64,000 nucleotides of DNA from Conchocele bisecta (lineage: Eukaryota > Mollusca > Bivalvia > Lucinida > Thyasiridae). Where the stretch lies: positions 115,647,370 to 115,711,369 of the forward strand of contig CM055266.1 in the NCBI GenBank assembly GCA_029237695.1, written 5' to 3'. The position numbers and the translations under genes are program-made. Position 1 is the first letter of the stretch. Each line of letters begins with the position of its first letter. Under the pieces are notes generated by a model, which saw only the letters and a program-made list of their open reading frames with translations, was not told the DNA's origin and made no database searches. This document shows positions 34,010 through 44,863 of this stretch, piece by piece.

Positions 34010-34569
34010 GTAGCCAATTTCACCACAATTGCTAAGCATACTTATCTAGCTAAGTATACTTTGAGGGAGTTATCATTTATTTTTCCCAAAATGCATTATT
34101 TCATATAGAACTAACAACTGCATATATTTGATGATTAAAACTATGCAGAATTATTATACTGAATTTATGACATTATCACAGCCAAAATGGCCGTGATAAT
34201 GTAATAAATTCAGTATAATAATTTGGTCATAAAATATTTTATTTCATTAAATAAAAAATAATAAATTTATCTTAACCCTTACACTGCTATCTTAATTTTT
34301 TGTCGTCTGCTGTTTATTTTCTATTTTCCATTTTTTATCATCAAAAACATGCTTTGATAGCACCTTATAATAATTTACAACATGTTTTGACACTTCAGAA
34401 TCACTTCCAATGGAAATGATTCTGAAGTGCTGTCAAAACATGTTTTTTATTGAGAAATAAGGCACAATTTAAAAGCAACAGCAGACAATTGTTGTGTGTA
34501 GCGGTCTAAGGGTTAAATTGAAAATTTCTCCCTCAAAGTGTACTTTGCAATTTTGGTGAAATTGGCTAC
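34010..34569. mobile_element. M12 MITE with nested M1
   Basis: Ends AGTAGCCAATTTCACCA and TGGTGAAATTGGCTACT. Subterminal TAGCTAAGTATACTTTGAGG is mirrored on the right. The central palindrome is TTATCACAGCCAAAATGG/CCGTGATAATG. An M1 copy occupies 34272-34516. Confidence 0.65.
34272..34516. mobile_element. M1 MITE nested in M12
   Basis: TTAACCCTTACACTGCTATC to GTAGCGGTCTAAGGGTTAA. The empty site is visible in the sister M12 copies, which read TTTATCCTTAAATTGAAAA, so the TTAA duplication is confirmed. Confidence 0.75.
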
Positions 34570-34580
34570 TCAATCAGTCC

Positions 34581-34896
34581 TCAGTAGCCTATTTCACCAA
34601 CATTGCAAAGTATATTTATCTAGCAAAGTATACTTTGAGGGAGCAATCATTTACTTTTCCCGAAATGCATTATTTCATATAGAACTAACGACTGCATATA
34701 TTTGAGGATTAAAAGTATGCATAATTATTATACTAAATTTATTACATTATCACAGCCAAAAGGGCTGTGATAATGTAATAAATTCAGTATAATAAAAATT
34801 AATAAATTTATCCTTAAATTGAAAAGTTCTTCCTCAAAGTATACTTTGCTAGAAAAGTATACTTTGCAATTTTGATGAAATAGGCTACTGGTATTG
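34581..34896. mobile_element. M12 MITE
   Basis: AGTAGCCTATTTCACCAACA to GATGAAATAGGCTACT, with palindrome TTATCACAGCCAAAAGGG/CTGTGATAATG. Uninterrupted reference copy. Confidence 0.7.
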
Positions 34897-34997
34897 AAGT
34901 CCAATGCTCTACCACTAGATTATCAGCTTATCTTTGAACGGAATGCCAGACAGCATAGACCCTGTGGTCAGACTGCATTGTACGGTAAGCTGATCTG

Positions 34998-35307
34998 TAG
35001 CCGATTTCATCAAAATTGCAAAGTATATTTATCTAGCAAAGTATACTTTGAGGGAGTAATCATTTATTTTTCCCAAAATGCATTATTCATAGAGAACTAA
35101 CCACTGCATATTGTTGATGATTAAAAGTATGCAGAATTATTATACTGAATTTATTACATTATCACAGCCAAAATGGCTGTGATAATGTAATAAATTCAGA
35201 ATAATAAAAAATTATACATTTATCCTTAAATTGACAATTTCTCTCTCAAAGTATATATACTTTGCTAGATAAGTATACTTTGCAATGTTGGTGAAATAGG
35301 CTACTGG
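34998..35307. mobile_element. M12 MITE
   Basis: GTAGCCGATTTCATCAAAAT to GTGAAATAGGCTACTG. Same centre as its neighbours. The DNA before it (34935-34997) resembles an M6 scrap. Confidence 0.65.
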
Positions 35308-35672
35308 GGCGATGCTGGACAGAAATATCATATAAAGTTCCTTTGGCAGCCAGCAGCTTAAATTACCTCCCTCATTTTCTGCCTACTTATTTTCTGGTGA
35401 CAAGAACATGTTTTATAGCTATTTTTGACAATGGTTAAAGTGGTTCTGTAATGGACGTCTTTCTTTATTAGCTCTTCAGAATCACAACCACAATATTGAT
35501 GAAAGGCAGCAGAAAGATAATTGAAGTACTGGAAAATGGAATGCAATGGTGCTTAACGGCCCACAAACACAAAAGAGTATCATTTAGGGCCGAGCAATAA
35601 ATAATAAAATAGTATGTTTGATCTGGTAGGGAAGTACTGTGTGTGTGTGTGTCCTTTATACCATATATATCC
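35308..35672. other. No gene; SINE-B-like fragment and GT run
   Basis: AATGGTGCTTAACGGCCCAC at 35550 is a 3' SINE-B-like scrap, sister to 13010. A (GT)n run of about 7 units precedes 35653. Confidence 0.4.
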
Positions 35673-36701
35673 AAGGTGCATGATCACGTGGTTACAACAA
35701 CAACAATTACTGAAACTTCCAGAAGTGCCTAAGATTCAAAGTACATATTATTTTATATTGTCCTTATTATGTAACAGATTTTGATGAAATATGGCACATC
35801 AAACGCGTCTTGTTAAGCAGCATTTGGTAGTCTCGGTACTTTGGCCCAAACTTCTGTCGTTTTTGCGACGAATCCATTTCCGTGTTTATTGACACGGACT
35901 TCGTTTCTCCGCAAAAACGACATAGCCACAATTCTCATGGATTCGTGCCTTCTCATTGATTCATACCCCTAGAAAACAAGTGAATAAGCATATTCTAAGA
36001 ATAGTGTTAATTGAAAATTATTTTAAAAAGGTATTTTAAGTTGTTTCCCACGGTTTTCTAAGTTACAGTGACATACAATTGTGATTTACCACCTATTTTG
36101 TGATTTTTCTACATACTTCTTTAATCTGAAGAGGGTCTGTTCACAAATTATGCATAAAATGTGATATATGTTGATTTCCACGTGAATCTGGACTTCACCA
36201 TATTGAAATTTGATGCATCTAGGCAGCAACACTTCTGTATTGTACGAGTGATCAAGGAATGTCACTCAAATGTGCAAAACGTTGTAGGGCACAAACCTGA
36301 TGAGAAGTTTCAAGATCAATTAGGTGACTTTGGTGGGTTATTTCTAGGGACTGATCATAGACTTGCATAAACAACAATTTGGGGGAATTCCTTACGTGCA
36401 CTCGTAGTCAAGTGTTTGAACTTTAAAATGTATACATTTTCAGGAATTAATCAGAATTTGGCGCACAATATGAATTTATGTGCTTAGGGGCACGGATCCA
36501 TGAGAACAGTGACTACATGTAAGTATGTGCCAAACTCCCGAGACCGCCAAATGCAGCCCATGAAGATGCGTTTGCTGCGCCATATTTCATCAAAATCTGT
36601 ATATTAAGGAACATATCAAATAATACTTATTTTGGAGTGGGTGCACTTTCAACACTTTCAGCCATTGCTGTTGTTGTTGTAACCACGTGATCATGCACCT
36701 T
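35673..36701. mobile_element. 1.03-kb element with long terminal inverted repeats
   Basis: The ends AAGGTGCATGATCACGTGG and CCACGTGATCATGCACCTT are perfect inverses, followed by ACAACAACA / TGTTGTTGT. The match continues in patches for about 250 bp: GAAATATGGCACATCAAACG against TTTGCTGCGCCATATTTC, and CATGGATTCGTGCC against GGCACGGATCCATG. The internal frame 36161-36370 has no recognisable domain. Another copy's left end is at 9432. Confidence 0.65.
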
Positions 36702-36800
36702 GATATCTATTGGTCTCTATAAAGAGATTATATTGTGCAAAAACACATGCCTGGTTCCTGTGTGCAAAATACCAAAATCTTCAATCAATACCAATGTAAA

Positions 36801-37013
36801 ATGGTACCTTCTCTCACATTGAATTAAATTTGTTGTCTGCTGTTTATTTGATATTTTCCACTTTTCTCTGCAAAAACATTGTTTGACAGCACTTTAGAAT
36901 AATTTCCAATAGAAATGATTCTAAAATCCTGTCAAACAATGCTTTTGTTGAGCAATAAGAGAAAAAACAAAACAGCAGCAGACGACAACTTTTTTTCCTT
37001 TCTTTAGGGTTAA
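36801..37013. mobile_element. M1 MITE, left end decayed
   Basis: ACATTGAATTAAATTTGTTG, GTCTGCTGTTTATTTG and CAGCAGCAGACGAC are readable, with right end TCTTTAGGGTTAA. The left CCC terminus is lost. Confidence 0.55.
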
Positions 37014-37297
37014 GATTACTGGCTTGAATTGCTACCTATTGTCTGCCCAGAGTTAATTGGCTTTGTTGCTAAAGGTCTGGTCAGAATCTATTTGTATGAC
37101 TGATTGCTTTTATGGTAAATTTAGCAAATCCATCTATTTTTTTCTGCTCCAGATAGTCTTTCATTCAATGAAAGGCTGGAGTAAAAAGTACACATCCATA
37201 TCGGGCTGCAGGAGTGGGCGGGCACATCAGGATCTGGATCGAGTACAATGACTAAAGGTCCAACATTTCCAGTTACATACTTAAGACTTATAAAGCT

Positions 37298-38024
37298 TTG
37301 TCATACCGCAGATAAGTTTCTCGGCTTTTGATTGGCTAGCTTGCCTGGTCATATATATTATATGACCTGCCAAGGCCGTCGAACATAGAGAAATTGTGAT
37401 TCCCCTCCGGCACCTCGCGTCCAATGAATGAAGACACATTTTGAAAGCATCTAGCGATTGCGAATTGTATTCCTCATTAAACACAATAAAACCCCATATT
37501 GATCAATACAAGTAACAAATTGTACACTCAAAACCAGTCTTTATTGTTTATTTTTTCCATAAATATTCTTTGCTCATCAAAATATGAGCGAAAAATTAGG
37601 CAAAATAACGAAAATTGCTTTTCAAATCTCAACACGCTTGGCTTCGTGACACGGCTATATTTTGGTCACAAACTATGGGTTCCATGCACGAAACCGCGGC
37701 GTAGCAATGACAGCGAATGTTTGGGAACCAGTCGCATTATTCTAGAGGCGCCAAAGGGAGAGCAGATCGATAGAGCAGTGGAATATAAATTAAATTACAC
37801 GATATAAAAAAACTGTCATAAAGTCGTTTTCGATGGATTTCTTACTCCATATTTAGTTTGTTTTTGTTTAATAAAAAAACAAAATGTTCATTTACGCCTT
37901 TGTATTAAGACTGACGGTAGAAAATCGAATCTCGGATTATTTTTCTTCCTAAAAAAACGCAAAGATCAAAAGAAGATATACCGGTATGTTTATACAGCCA
38001 AATACAGGATCTGCGGTATGACAA
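37298..38024. mobile_element. 0.73-kb short-TIR element
   Basis: Perfect 16-bp ends TTGTCATACCGCAGAT / ATCTGCGGTATGACAA. Inside, TTCTCGGCTTTTGATTGG and a small palindrome TGGTCATATATATTATATGA. No transposase; the frame 37499-37807 shows no domain. Target duplication unresolved. Confidence 0.55.
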
Positions 38025-38025
38025 A

Positions 38026-38163
38026 TACGTTATTGTGATTCCACACAGGCTATATGGTGTAATATTGCCCGTCTGAAGGTATGTTCACCCTCGGCTTACC
38101 TCCAGACGGGCAATATTACACCATAATTTTATATAGCCTGTGTAGAATCACAATAACTTATAA
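38026..38163. mobile_element. Foldback element, ~138-bp palindrome
   Basis: The arm TTATTGTGATTCCACACAGG..GGTGTAATATTGCCCGTCTG pairs with CCAGACGGGCAATATTACAC..CCTGTGTAGAATCACAATAA around a loop of about 25 bp. It directly follows the previous element. Confidence 0.65.
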
Positions 38164-38212
38164 TATTGGTTGCAAATGCATTTGGGTAAATTAACTCTCT
38201 AGAATGTCACAA

Positions 38213-38575
38213 TTAACCCTTGGACCACTATCTTAATTTTATTGTTGTCTGCTGTTTATTTTCTATTTTCCAATTTTATCATCAAAAACATGCTTTGACA
38301 GCACTTTAGAATAATTTACAACCTGCTTTGACAGCACTTCAGAATCATTTCCACTGGAAATGATTCTGAAGTGCTGTCAAAACATGTTTTTATTGAGAAA
38401 TATGGCAAGATATAAAAGCAACAGCAGACGACAATTGTTGTGAGTAGCGGTCTAAGGGTTAACACATAAAATGCGGGAACCAAATATTTAAAAAAAAAGA
38501 CACGCTTTGGCAGCATTGGAGACAATTCTCATGCACTGTCAAAACATGTTTGAGATAAATAAAACATAGAAAAGA
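38213..38575. mobile_element. M1 MITE plus abutting M1 fragment
   Basis: The full copy is 38213-38462 (TTAACCCTTGGACCACTATC to GTAGCGGTCTAAGGGTTAA). It has the complete AGAATAATTTACAACCTGC segment that serves as empty site for the 15952 insertion. From its right TTAA a decayed M1 (ACACATAAAATGCGGGAAC) reads to about 38575. Confidence 0.7.
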
Positions 38576-39330
38576 TTCATGATTGAAAAGTCTCTGCTTA
38601 CCAGGACTGCTGTGTTACACCGGAAAGTTTTTCTTGTTAGATGATAATTGGTTCAATTACAATTGGAAAATCAGTTCCTGGGGAGCAGAAAATTTAACTT
38701 GACTAGTCAGAGTGTCGCCTGCACTGGAACTATAATTGGAACAGCTCACATGCTTTCTCGCACAATTAGGGACAAAATGCTTCCTCCAGAATTTAATGAT
38801 TCCAGGGCTTGCTGAAACATGACCGTTAACCTTGCATTCAACACCACCATGGGTTTTGTCTCCTACTATACCGTATTTATTCTAATAAACGCCCCCGGGG
38901 CTATGCAATTCATGGGAGTCAAAATGTGGAAAATGGGATAAAAATACCGTAGAATCACTACTGGCTCCGAAGTCCTGGGTGGGCGTTTAATAGAGGCAAG
39001 TGTTATTCAGCGAAGGGAAAATGATAAAAATATATATTTTTCTACTATCTGAATACAAACATAACGAAGGGACGTTACTCTCAAACGTCCGATCGACTTG
39101 ATTGTAGTGTCTGTCAGTTTATGGACATTTTGGACCAAGACGTTTCGGCCCACTTTGGTCATGGTACCGGTACACTTGATACAAATATTTAAATACTGGT
39201 AATGTATATATCAATATCAATGCAGCGTCCATCATTAATGCTGATCAGATTTACGCCTATGTATGTTTCGGACTGTCACCATTTCGGACCATGGACGTTT
39301 CGGCCTGTGGACATTTCGGTCCGCATCAGT

Positions 39331-39525
39331 CAGGGGCGTAGCTAACCAATTTGAATCTGCAGGCCCGGTTGACGACTTCGAGCACCGTTGGTGCGAGCAT
39401 GCCCCCCCCAACCCACAAACAAAAAACTAGAAGGTAAATGATGCACTCTGGCACATTATTTTTTCCATTTTCTCGACAATTCTGCAGGCCCGGGCCTGCA
39501 GTGCCTTAATGCAGCTACGCGCCTG
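39331..39525. mobile_element. hAT-like MITE
   Basis: CAGGGGCGTAGCTAA at the left and GCAGCTACGCGCCTG at the right. CAGGGGCG termini are common in hAT elements. Flanks GCATCAGT and TCAGTGCG overlap in TCAGT, so an 8-bp duplication is possible but not clean. Middle has GCAGGCCCGGGCCTGCAG. Confidence 0.5.
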
Positions 39526-40049
39526 TCAGTGCGATTAATTTCGGCCCACAGCCACGTCCAGAACAAGACATATTTATTTTTGCTCATCTCCTTGGAAATA
39601 TCGGCCAACAATCCAACATGATGTCAATTTCACCCATATTATACGAGATGGGTTTGAGATGCTTTGAAAATGGCGTCTCCATAACCGTGTAAATTCTGAT
39701 CGCCCCGTGTCCGTGCAAATAGCTACTGTCGATGAGGAATTTATTGTGACACCGGAAAAAGTTGAATTTCACTTTCGCTTTCGTAAGTGAAAGTAGCAAT
39801 TATGTTTTTTTCCACGATTTTCAAGGAAATACTGGAAAGAAAAGAAATGTAGTTGGACAATTGGCTCCGATTTTGTTTCAAGTTAGTACTGGGCGTTTAT
39901 TAGAGGCACAAATTTCGTGAAAATCAGCCAAAAAATAGGTAATTTTCAACTTAAAAAAGTGGAAGGTGGGCGTCTATTAGAGCATGGGCGTCTATTAGAA
40001 TCTTTACGGTCTGTTATTTTCACATACAAAAGCCATTTAAAACAATGTT

Positions 40050-41182
40050 TTAAAGGTACATGCCCACTCAGTAGGCACAACATGTTCTGGTTTTGTATAT
40101 TCTGGCAAAGTAAACATTCATTTACTATTACCCCACATATTGATTGGCATTATTATACATTTGTTATCAGACGTAAACCTCCACACTGATATCAGGGGCG
40201 ATAACCGTGTTTCCTTAACATGTTAACAGACATTAATATTTATTCTCTGTATTTATTTTTTGACGTGCAATGATATACAGCTGAATCTCGTCATCTCGAT
40301 ATCGTTTATTTCGATATACCTGCTTATCTCGATATACGTCTGAGGTCCCGGCAGAACTCCCTATATAGATCATATATTTTAATTCTGATAACTCGATATC
40401 GGATATGTCGATATATCGGTTTAGTCGAAATGTAAATCGAGTCCAGATAGTATGTTTCCTTCACATTTGTATTCTGATATATCGATGCAAAAATTAAGCG
40501 CCCGGCGCTGCCAAGTCTGAATCAGCGCAATTATCTCAGGCAAGTTTTCACATGTCTATAGAAATCAAAGACACCACCGCCGCTAAAATGCGTTTAAAGT
40601 TGCATGACAAGTTCAAGCAGTTCACTTAAAACCATAATTAATCAATTACACTTAATGTGATATCAAATCTCTTTTAACTGAAAAATGAATTAAACGGTGT
40701 AGCAATAAGAAAATCGTCTGTCAATTACGAAAACAGCTTAGGATAAACTCAAGCCGCGATTTATGAAAACCCGGAAATACATTAAAGAGGCATTTCTGAA
40801 GCGATTTTGTTCGGACTTTTTTCCCGATAAATTTGGACAATTGTTATCTCGAAGTTCGGAAATGTCGATATATTTTCATCAGTCCATTCGACTTCGAGAT
40901 AATGAGAATTACCTGTACTTTATAATCTGTCTAAAACATTATTTTTTTAGGTCACGCATTTAATTTGTATAAATAATTAAAAAATAGCATCCCTCATTTA
41001 CATATGAAAATAGCCTGATATCACCGCGAGTCACTATTGGTAAAATAAATATTACTGAATGATTTTATTTGTATAGCGGGCACTTGTAATTTTTAGAACT
41101 TGTGGAATAGTGGCACAATTATACACTTATTTAATTCCTACAAAGAACATTTTGTGCCTACTGAGTGGGCATGTACCTTTAA
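40050..41182. mobile_element. M7 MITE (Kolobok-like, TTAA) interrupted by pogo-like MITE
   Basis: TTAAAGGTACATGCCCACTC with AGTAGGCA, and GAGTGGGCATGTACCTTTAA. AGG termini at TTAA fit Kolobok-type elements better than piggyBac. Internal text GTGACGCATTTAATTTG-like and AATATTACTGAATGATT is shared with 44488-44820. Confidence 0.65.
40278..40915. mobile_element. Pogo-like MITE nested in M7
   Basis: CAGCTGAATCTCGTCATCTC to GAGATAATGAGAATTACCTG, TA at 40276-40277 and 40916-40917. Both ends carry CTCGATAT/TCGACTTCGAG-type repeats, as does the element at 18002. The empty site is seen in the M7 copy at 44488 (GCAATGATCTTACTTTATAA). Confidence 0.7.
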
Positions 41183-41280
41183 ATGGCTTTTGTAGGTGAA
41201 AATAACATAATTTAGAATGCAGATATGGGAGGGGGGGCTACTATTAGCGAGGGGGGCTACAATTAGAATAAATATGGTAG

Positions 41281-41618
41281 GTATGGGTAATAAACATGTC
41301 TACTCTATCAATGTTGGCTGAGATGCGTGGTTATGCAAGTCACAGAATCAACAGTTCAATAATCTGATTCTGGGGATGTTATTTCAAGATGTTTTCAAGA
41401 TGCTTTGTGAGACCTAATTTATTCACGAGATCAGCTATTCAATATGTCTTCATCACTTTTATAACAGATTTCCTGTGAAGTTTAATCATTGTATGTGTGT
41501 GCAGGCTACAATATGGTAGACGGTATTATACAATGTTTTCAACAATTGTCTGGAGAATCTGGATGTGTGACATATAGCACAACTTGGACTTTCAGATCAC
41601 TGGGAACTTAACTCCATC
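41281..41618. other. No gene recognised
   Basis: No element ends or credible frames. Confidence 0.35.
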
Positions 41619-41850
41619 TTAACAATTTCACCACCACAGGCCTGTATAGTGGTATTGGCTAACAGTGTAGATCCTGATGAGCCGTCTCATCAGGATCTGC
41701 ACCTTTTGCAAGTAATTTTCATATTTTTGACAACAAAAACACCATCTTTTCATAAATGGATTAGTCTGAAAATCATTTTGTGACCATTGGATTGGTTGCA
41801 AAATTAACATATCAAATTACATTCCAGTTACTTAGGGGTGAAAGGGTTAA
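41619..41850. mobile_element. M4 MITE
   Basis: TTAACAATTTCACCACCAC to CTTAGGGGTGAAAGGGTTAA. Full-length copy; the right TTAA is the left TTAA of the M3 copy. Confidence 0.65.
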
Positions 41851-42062
41851 CTCTTTGCCTACTAGTGGTGAAAATAACAGCCAATAAATTAGGAGTCCAT
41901 GTATTTTTCTCTTATTTCTTTAGAATTGCGTCCTCTGGACGGAATTCTAATGAAATTTCGACATATTTGTGATATTTATAGGGAGAAATAAAAGAAAATA
42001 TAAGGAACTGTTATTTTCTAACTATTTATAGCCCACAAATTTCCCAGAATGCAAAGTGTTAA
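41847..42062. mobile_element. M3 MITE
   Basis: TTAACTCTTTGCCTACTAG to CCAGAATGCAAAGTGTTAA; palindrome AGAATTGCGTCCTCTGGACGGAATTC at the centre. The right TTAA is shared with the following M5 end. Confidence 0.65.
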
Positions 42063-42780
42063 CTCTACCCATTACATTAGAGTACAATGTTTAAACATTT
42101 TCCCTATATTTTCCCTTGAAAGTATATTTTGTGGGCACTCATTTGAGATGGGGAGTTTGTTTGTTTGTTTGTTGGGGTTTAACGGCCTATCAACAGCAAA
42201 GGTCATTTAAGGCCGGGTCAATGGGTTTAGTACTAAATCCCATATATTACCTGTACAAGTACATGTACATTTTCAAGCACATGTACAAATGGGGGGAAAA
42301 TCCCAAAATCAGAACTGAATATTTACAATAACAAAACTATATATTCAGCCCTGAAATCAGAATAATCCTGATCTGATGCCAGGTCCTCGCCACATCAGAA
42401 TCACTTGGCCACTCTCAAAAGCAGTAGGATCAGTAATAATCTTTTATAATGGGCAATAACCCAATTCAACTCCCAGGTAACAAAAGAGCCAAAGATAAAA
42501 ACCAGGCAAATAGTGATTCCTATAAGGAGGAACCACTACTGTTAATTTACGCCGTCTCGTTCGCCTGACCAACCACCCACCAAAAGAAATATAAAAACGT
42601 ACCTGAGGGCCAAACCAGGCAAATCGTGATTCCTATAAGGAGGAACCCATACCGTTAATTTACGCCATCTCCTTCTCCCGACCACCACCCACTGAGATGG
42701 GGAGTATCTCACCCATGAAAAAAAGTAGGTCATTGTCACCCACCGGACCACGAAATTGGTAAAATTATCATACTTGCCTT
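42059..42780. mobile_element. M5 MITE interrupted by SINE-B
   Basis: Left end TTAACTCTACCCATTACATT with GAAAGTATATTTTGTGG and CACTCATTTGAGATGGGGAG as in other M5 copies. SINE-B sits at 42157-42692. After it GTATCTCACCCATG continues, but no clear right TTAA end is found. Confidence 0.5.
42157..42692 (-). mobile_element. SINE-B, longest copy, perfect 13-bp target duplication
   Basis: The flanks TGAGATGGGGAGT at 42144-42156 and 42693-42705 are identical. On the minus strand it ends with CCGTTAAACCCCAACAAAC and repeated CAAA, a retroposon tail. Its 5' part holds a partial internal duplication (GTGATTCCTATAAGGAGGAA twice). Confidence 0.7.
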
Positions 42781-42835
42781 CTTCTCGGGATTATACAATA
42801 TAATCGGGCAGGTACTCAAATACCAGGCTAGAAAT

Positions 42836-42915
42836 TAACCCTTAGACTGTGAGAAACAAAAATTTTCATCTGCTATTGTTTTATATTGTCTTTATTCTCA
42901 ATACAAACATGGATG
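42836..42915. mobile_element. M1 fragment joined to M6 fragment
   Basis: TTAACCCTTAGACTGTGAG, TCATCTGCTATTG and CTCAATACAAACATGG, then ATGCTGATCTGTATCTACAT and CCCATAAGCCCAGTCCC of M6 to about 42975. Confidence 0.5.
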
Positions 42916-42975
42916 CACATGCTGATCTGTATCTACATTGGTCGCAAAACCCATAAGCCCAGTCCCAGCAATATA

Positions 42976-43285
42976 TACTGGTATTGCAACCAGTCCAATG
43001 CTGGTTGTGAAGTATTGTACATTTACTAGTGATTTATAGCATGCACTGGGGAATACAGAATGTGTACAGCTGTTTGAATAAACCTAGATCAAAGCTCACT
43101 TGACCCACCAATGTCTTATATAATGACAATAGTAATAAGATAATTATCAATTGAGACAGACAATTTGTTATCCTGCACCTTTGTACTATCTTGGGCATTA
43201 CCATAGGAAAGTGTGTTGTAATATAAACAGGTGTATGGTATTACAATGAAGGCCAGTTTATGAAATTTCTGATCAACCACACTCC
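42976..43285. other. No gene recognised
   Basis: No element ends seen in about 300 bp. Confidence 0.35.
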
Positions 43286-43529
43286 ATATGTGACTGTGAC
43301 TGGAGAAATGGGCTTATGGGTTTTGCGACCAGTGTAGATACAGATCAGCCTGTGCATCTGCACAGTCTGATCAGGATCTGCACTGTTCGCCATTCCATCA
43401 ATGAAACACCCGTCATGCTCCTAACAAGCGATATAGATAGTTATCAGGCTACATGAGTGTGCTACTTGATCAATAGTTACACTGGTTACAAATCTCAGAA
43501 GCCCCATTTCTCCAGTCACAGCCACATAT
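43286..43529. mobile_element. M6 MITE
   Basis: CATATGTGACTGTGACTGG to CCAGTCACAGCCACATATA, inner CAGCCTGTGCATCTGCACAG and CCATTCCATCAATGAAACAC. Full copy. Confidence 0.7.
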
Positions 43530-43640
43530 AATGAGGGCCCGTTTATAACATTTCTGAACAACCACACACCATATTGTGAGATGATAATGAATTATAAAAA
43601 GATACAATATTTTCCGTAAAAGGTGAAAGTTGGCGATGGA

Positions 43641-43870
43641 ATTAATTAAACTGATGATTTAACCCTTACAATGCTGAATTAAATGTTGTCGTTTGTTGTT
43701 TATTTTTTATATTTTGGTGAATTAATTAAACTGATGATTTAACCCTTACAATGCTGAATTAAATGTTGTCGTTTGTTGTTTATTTTTTATATTTTTATAA
43801 AAAAACATGCTTTGAAAGCACTTTAGAATCATTGAATGGAATGATTCTAAACTGCTACCAAACTATATTT
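43641..43870. mobile_element. M1 MITE with 80-bp tandem duplication of its left end
   Basis: ATTAATTAAACTGATGATTT followed by AACCCTTACAATGCTGAATT occurs at 43641 and again at 43721, 80 bp apart and almost identical. The core CACTTTAGAATCATTGAATG follows once. The right end is missing. Confidence 0.65.
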
Positions 43871-43929
43871 ATGTTGTCATTAGCAGAAGGTATAGTAGTA
43901 GGTCATAGAAATCAATTTCAAATAGTTCT

Positions 43930-44174
43930 CATATGTGGTTGTGACTGGAGAAATAGGGCTTATGCCATTTATGCATATTCGAACTTCTGATCTTCTAGAG
44001 CTGTCACGAAGCCTGATAAGGATAAAAATACATAGTAGAAGCATTACTGTTGTTTCATTGACTGTATGGCGAACAGTGCAGGCCCTGATCAGACTGCGCG
44101 GATGCGCAGGCTGATCTGGGCCTGCACTGATCGCATAACCCATAAGCCCCATTTCTCCAGTCACAGCCAAATAT
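43930..44174. mobile_element. M6 MITE
   Basis: CATATGTGGTTGTGACTGG to CCAGTCACAGCCAAATATG. The order of inner segments (CAATGAAACAACAGTAATGC on the minus strand, CAGACTGCGCGGATGCGCAG) shows it is inverted relative to 43286-43529. Confidence 0.65.
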
Positions 44175-44487
44175 GAGCTCAGACAGAAAATCGCATATGG
44201 GCCGAATGATAACAGGGCATGTCTTACATGTGATTCTGACTGAAGAAATGGGTCTTACGAGTTTTACAAGATATGTAGACCCAGATCAACATACACAGAA
44301 TTGTATTGGCCTTTTTAGTTTGGTCATCTAATTCCCACCCTTGGGAACATTCAGGCTCTCCCCTTACCTCTGTGACCAACGCACCAAAGCTGGGACGACA
44401 TTGATGATGAGTGCCTTACAGGAGATTTCATAGTGTCACGAATGAGCAAATATTGGCTGGTCACAGGAAATGTGAAAGTGAATTGGT

Positions 44488-44820
44488 TTAAAGGTACATG
44501 CCCACTCAGTAGGCATTCTCTCTATTTATTGTTTCATGTGCAATGATCTTACTTTATAATCTGTCGAAAATACTATTGTTTTAGGTGACGCATTTAATTC
44601 GTATAAATAATTAAAAAATATCTTGCCTCATTTGCATATGAAAATAGCCTGATAACACCGCGCGTCACTATCAGTAAAATAAATATTACTAACTGATTAT
44701 ATCTATATAGCGGGACTTGTAATTTTTAGAACCGGTGGAATAGTGACATAATTATACACTTATTTAATTTAATTCCTATAAAGAACAGTTTGTGCCTACT
44801 GAGTGGGCATGTACCTTTAA
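44488..44820. mobile_element. M7 MITE nested in SINE-A
   Basis: TTAAAGGTACATGCCCACTC to GAGTGGGCATGTACCTTTAA. It inserted at the TTAA of the SINE 3' part; the empty site is GGGTTTAACGTCCC at 1994-2010. It also supplies the empty site for the pogo-like MITE at 40278. Confidence 0.75.
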
Positions 44821-44863
44821 CGTCCCATCAACAGATAAGATCATACAGAGACAGGACCACAGT

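Larger units (their letters stand above)
33955..34930 (-). mobile_element. SINE-A-like copy with tRNA head split by two M12 MITEs
   Basis: Read on the minus strand: AATCTAGTGGTAGAGCATTG (A box), GACTTCAATACC, then an M12 MITE; GAGGACTGATTG, then a second M12 MITE; GTGGTGGGTTCAATCCCC (B box), ACCCAAGGCATGAACAA, and a body ending near 33955. Removing both insertions gives a continuous tRNA-like head. Confidence 0.55.
38871..41278. mobile_element. 2.4-kb inverted-repeat element with three nested insertions
   Basis: The ends are CCGTATTTATTCTAATAAAC and the inverse of CAATTAGAATAAATATGG, with TA on both sides. Internal phrases GGGCGTTTAATAGAGGCA, GGGCGTTTATTAGAGGCA and GGGCGTCTATTAGAGCATGG repeat the terminal theme. 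It contains a hAT-like MITE (39331) and an M7 MITE (40050) carrying a pogo-like MITE (40278). GTTATTTTCACATACAAAAG and its inverse flank the M7, so a second foldback may also lie here. Confidence 0.55.
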
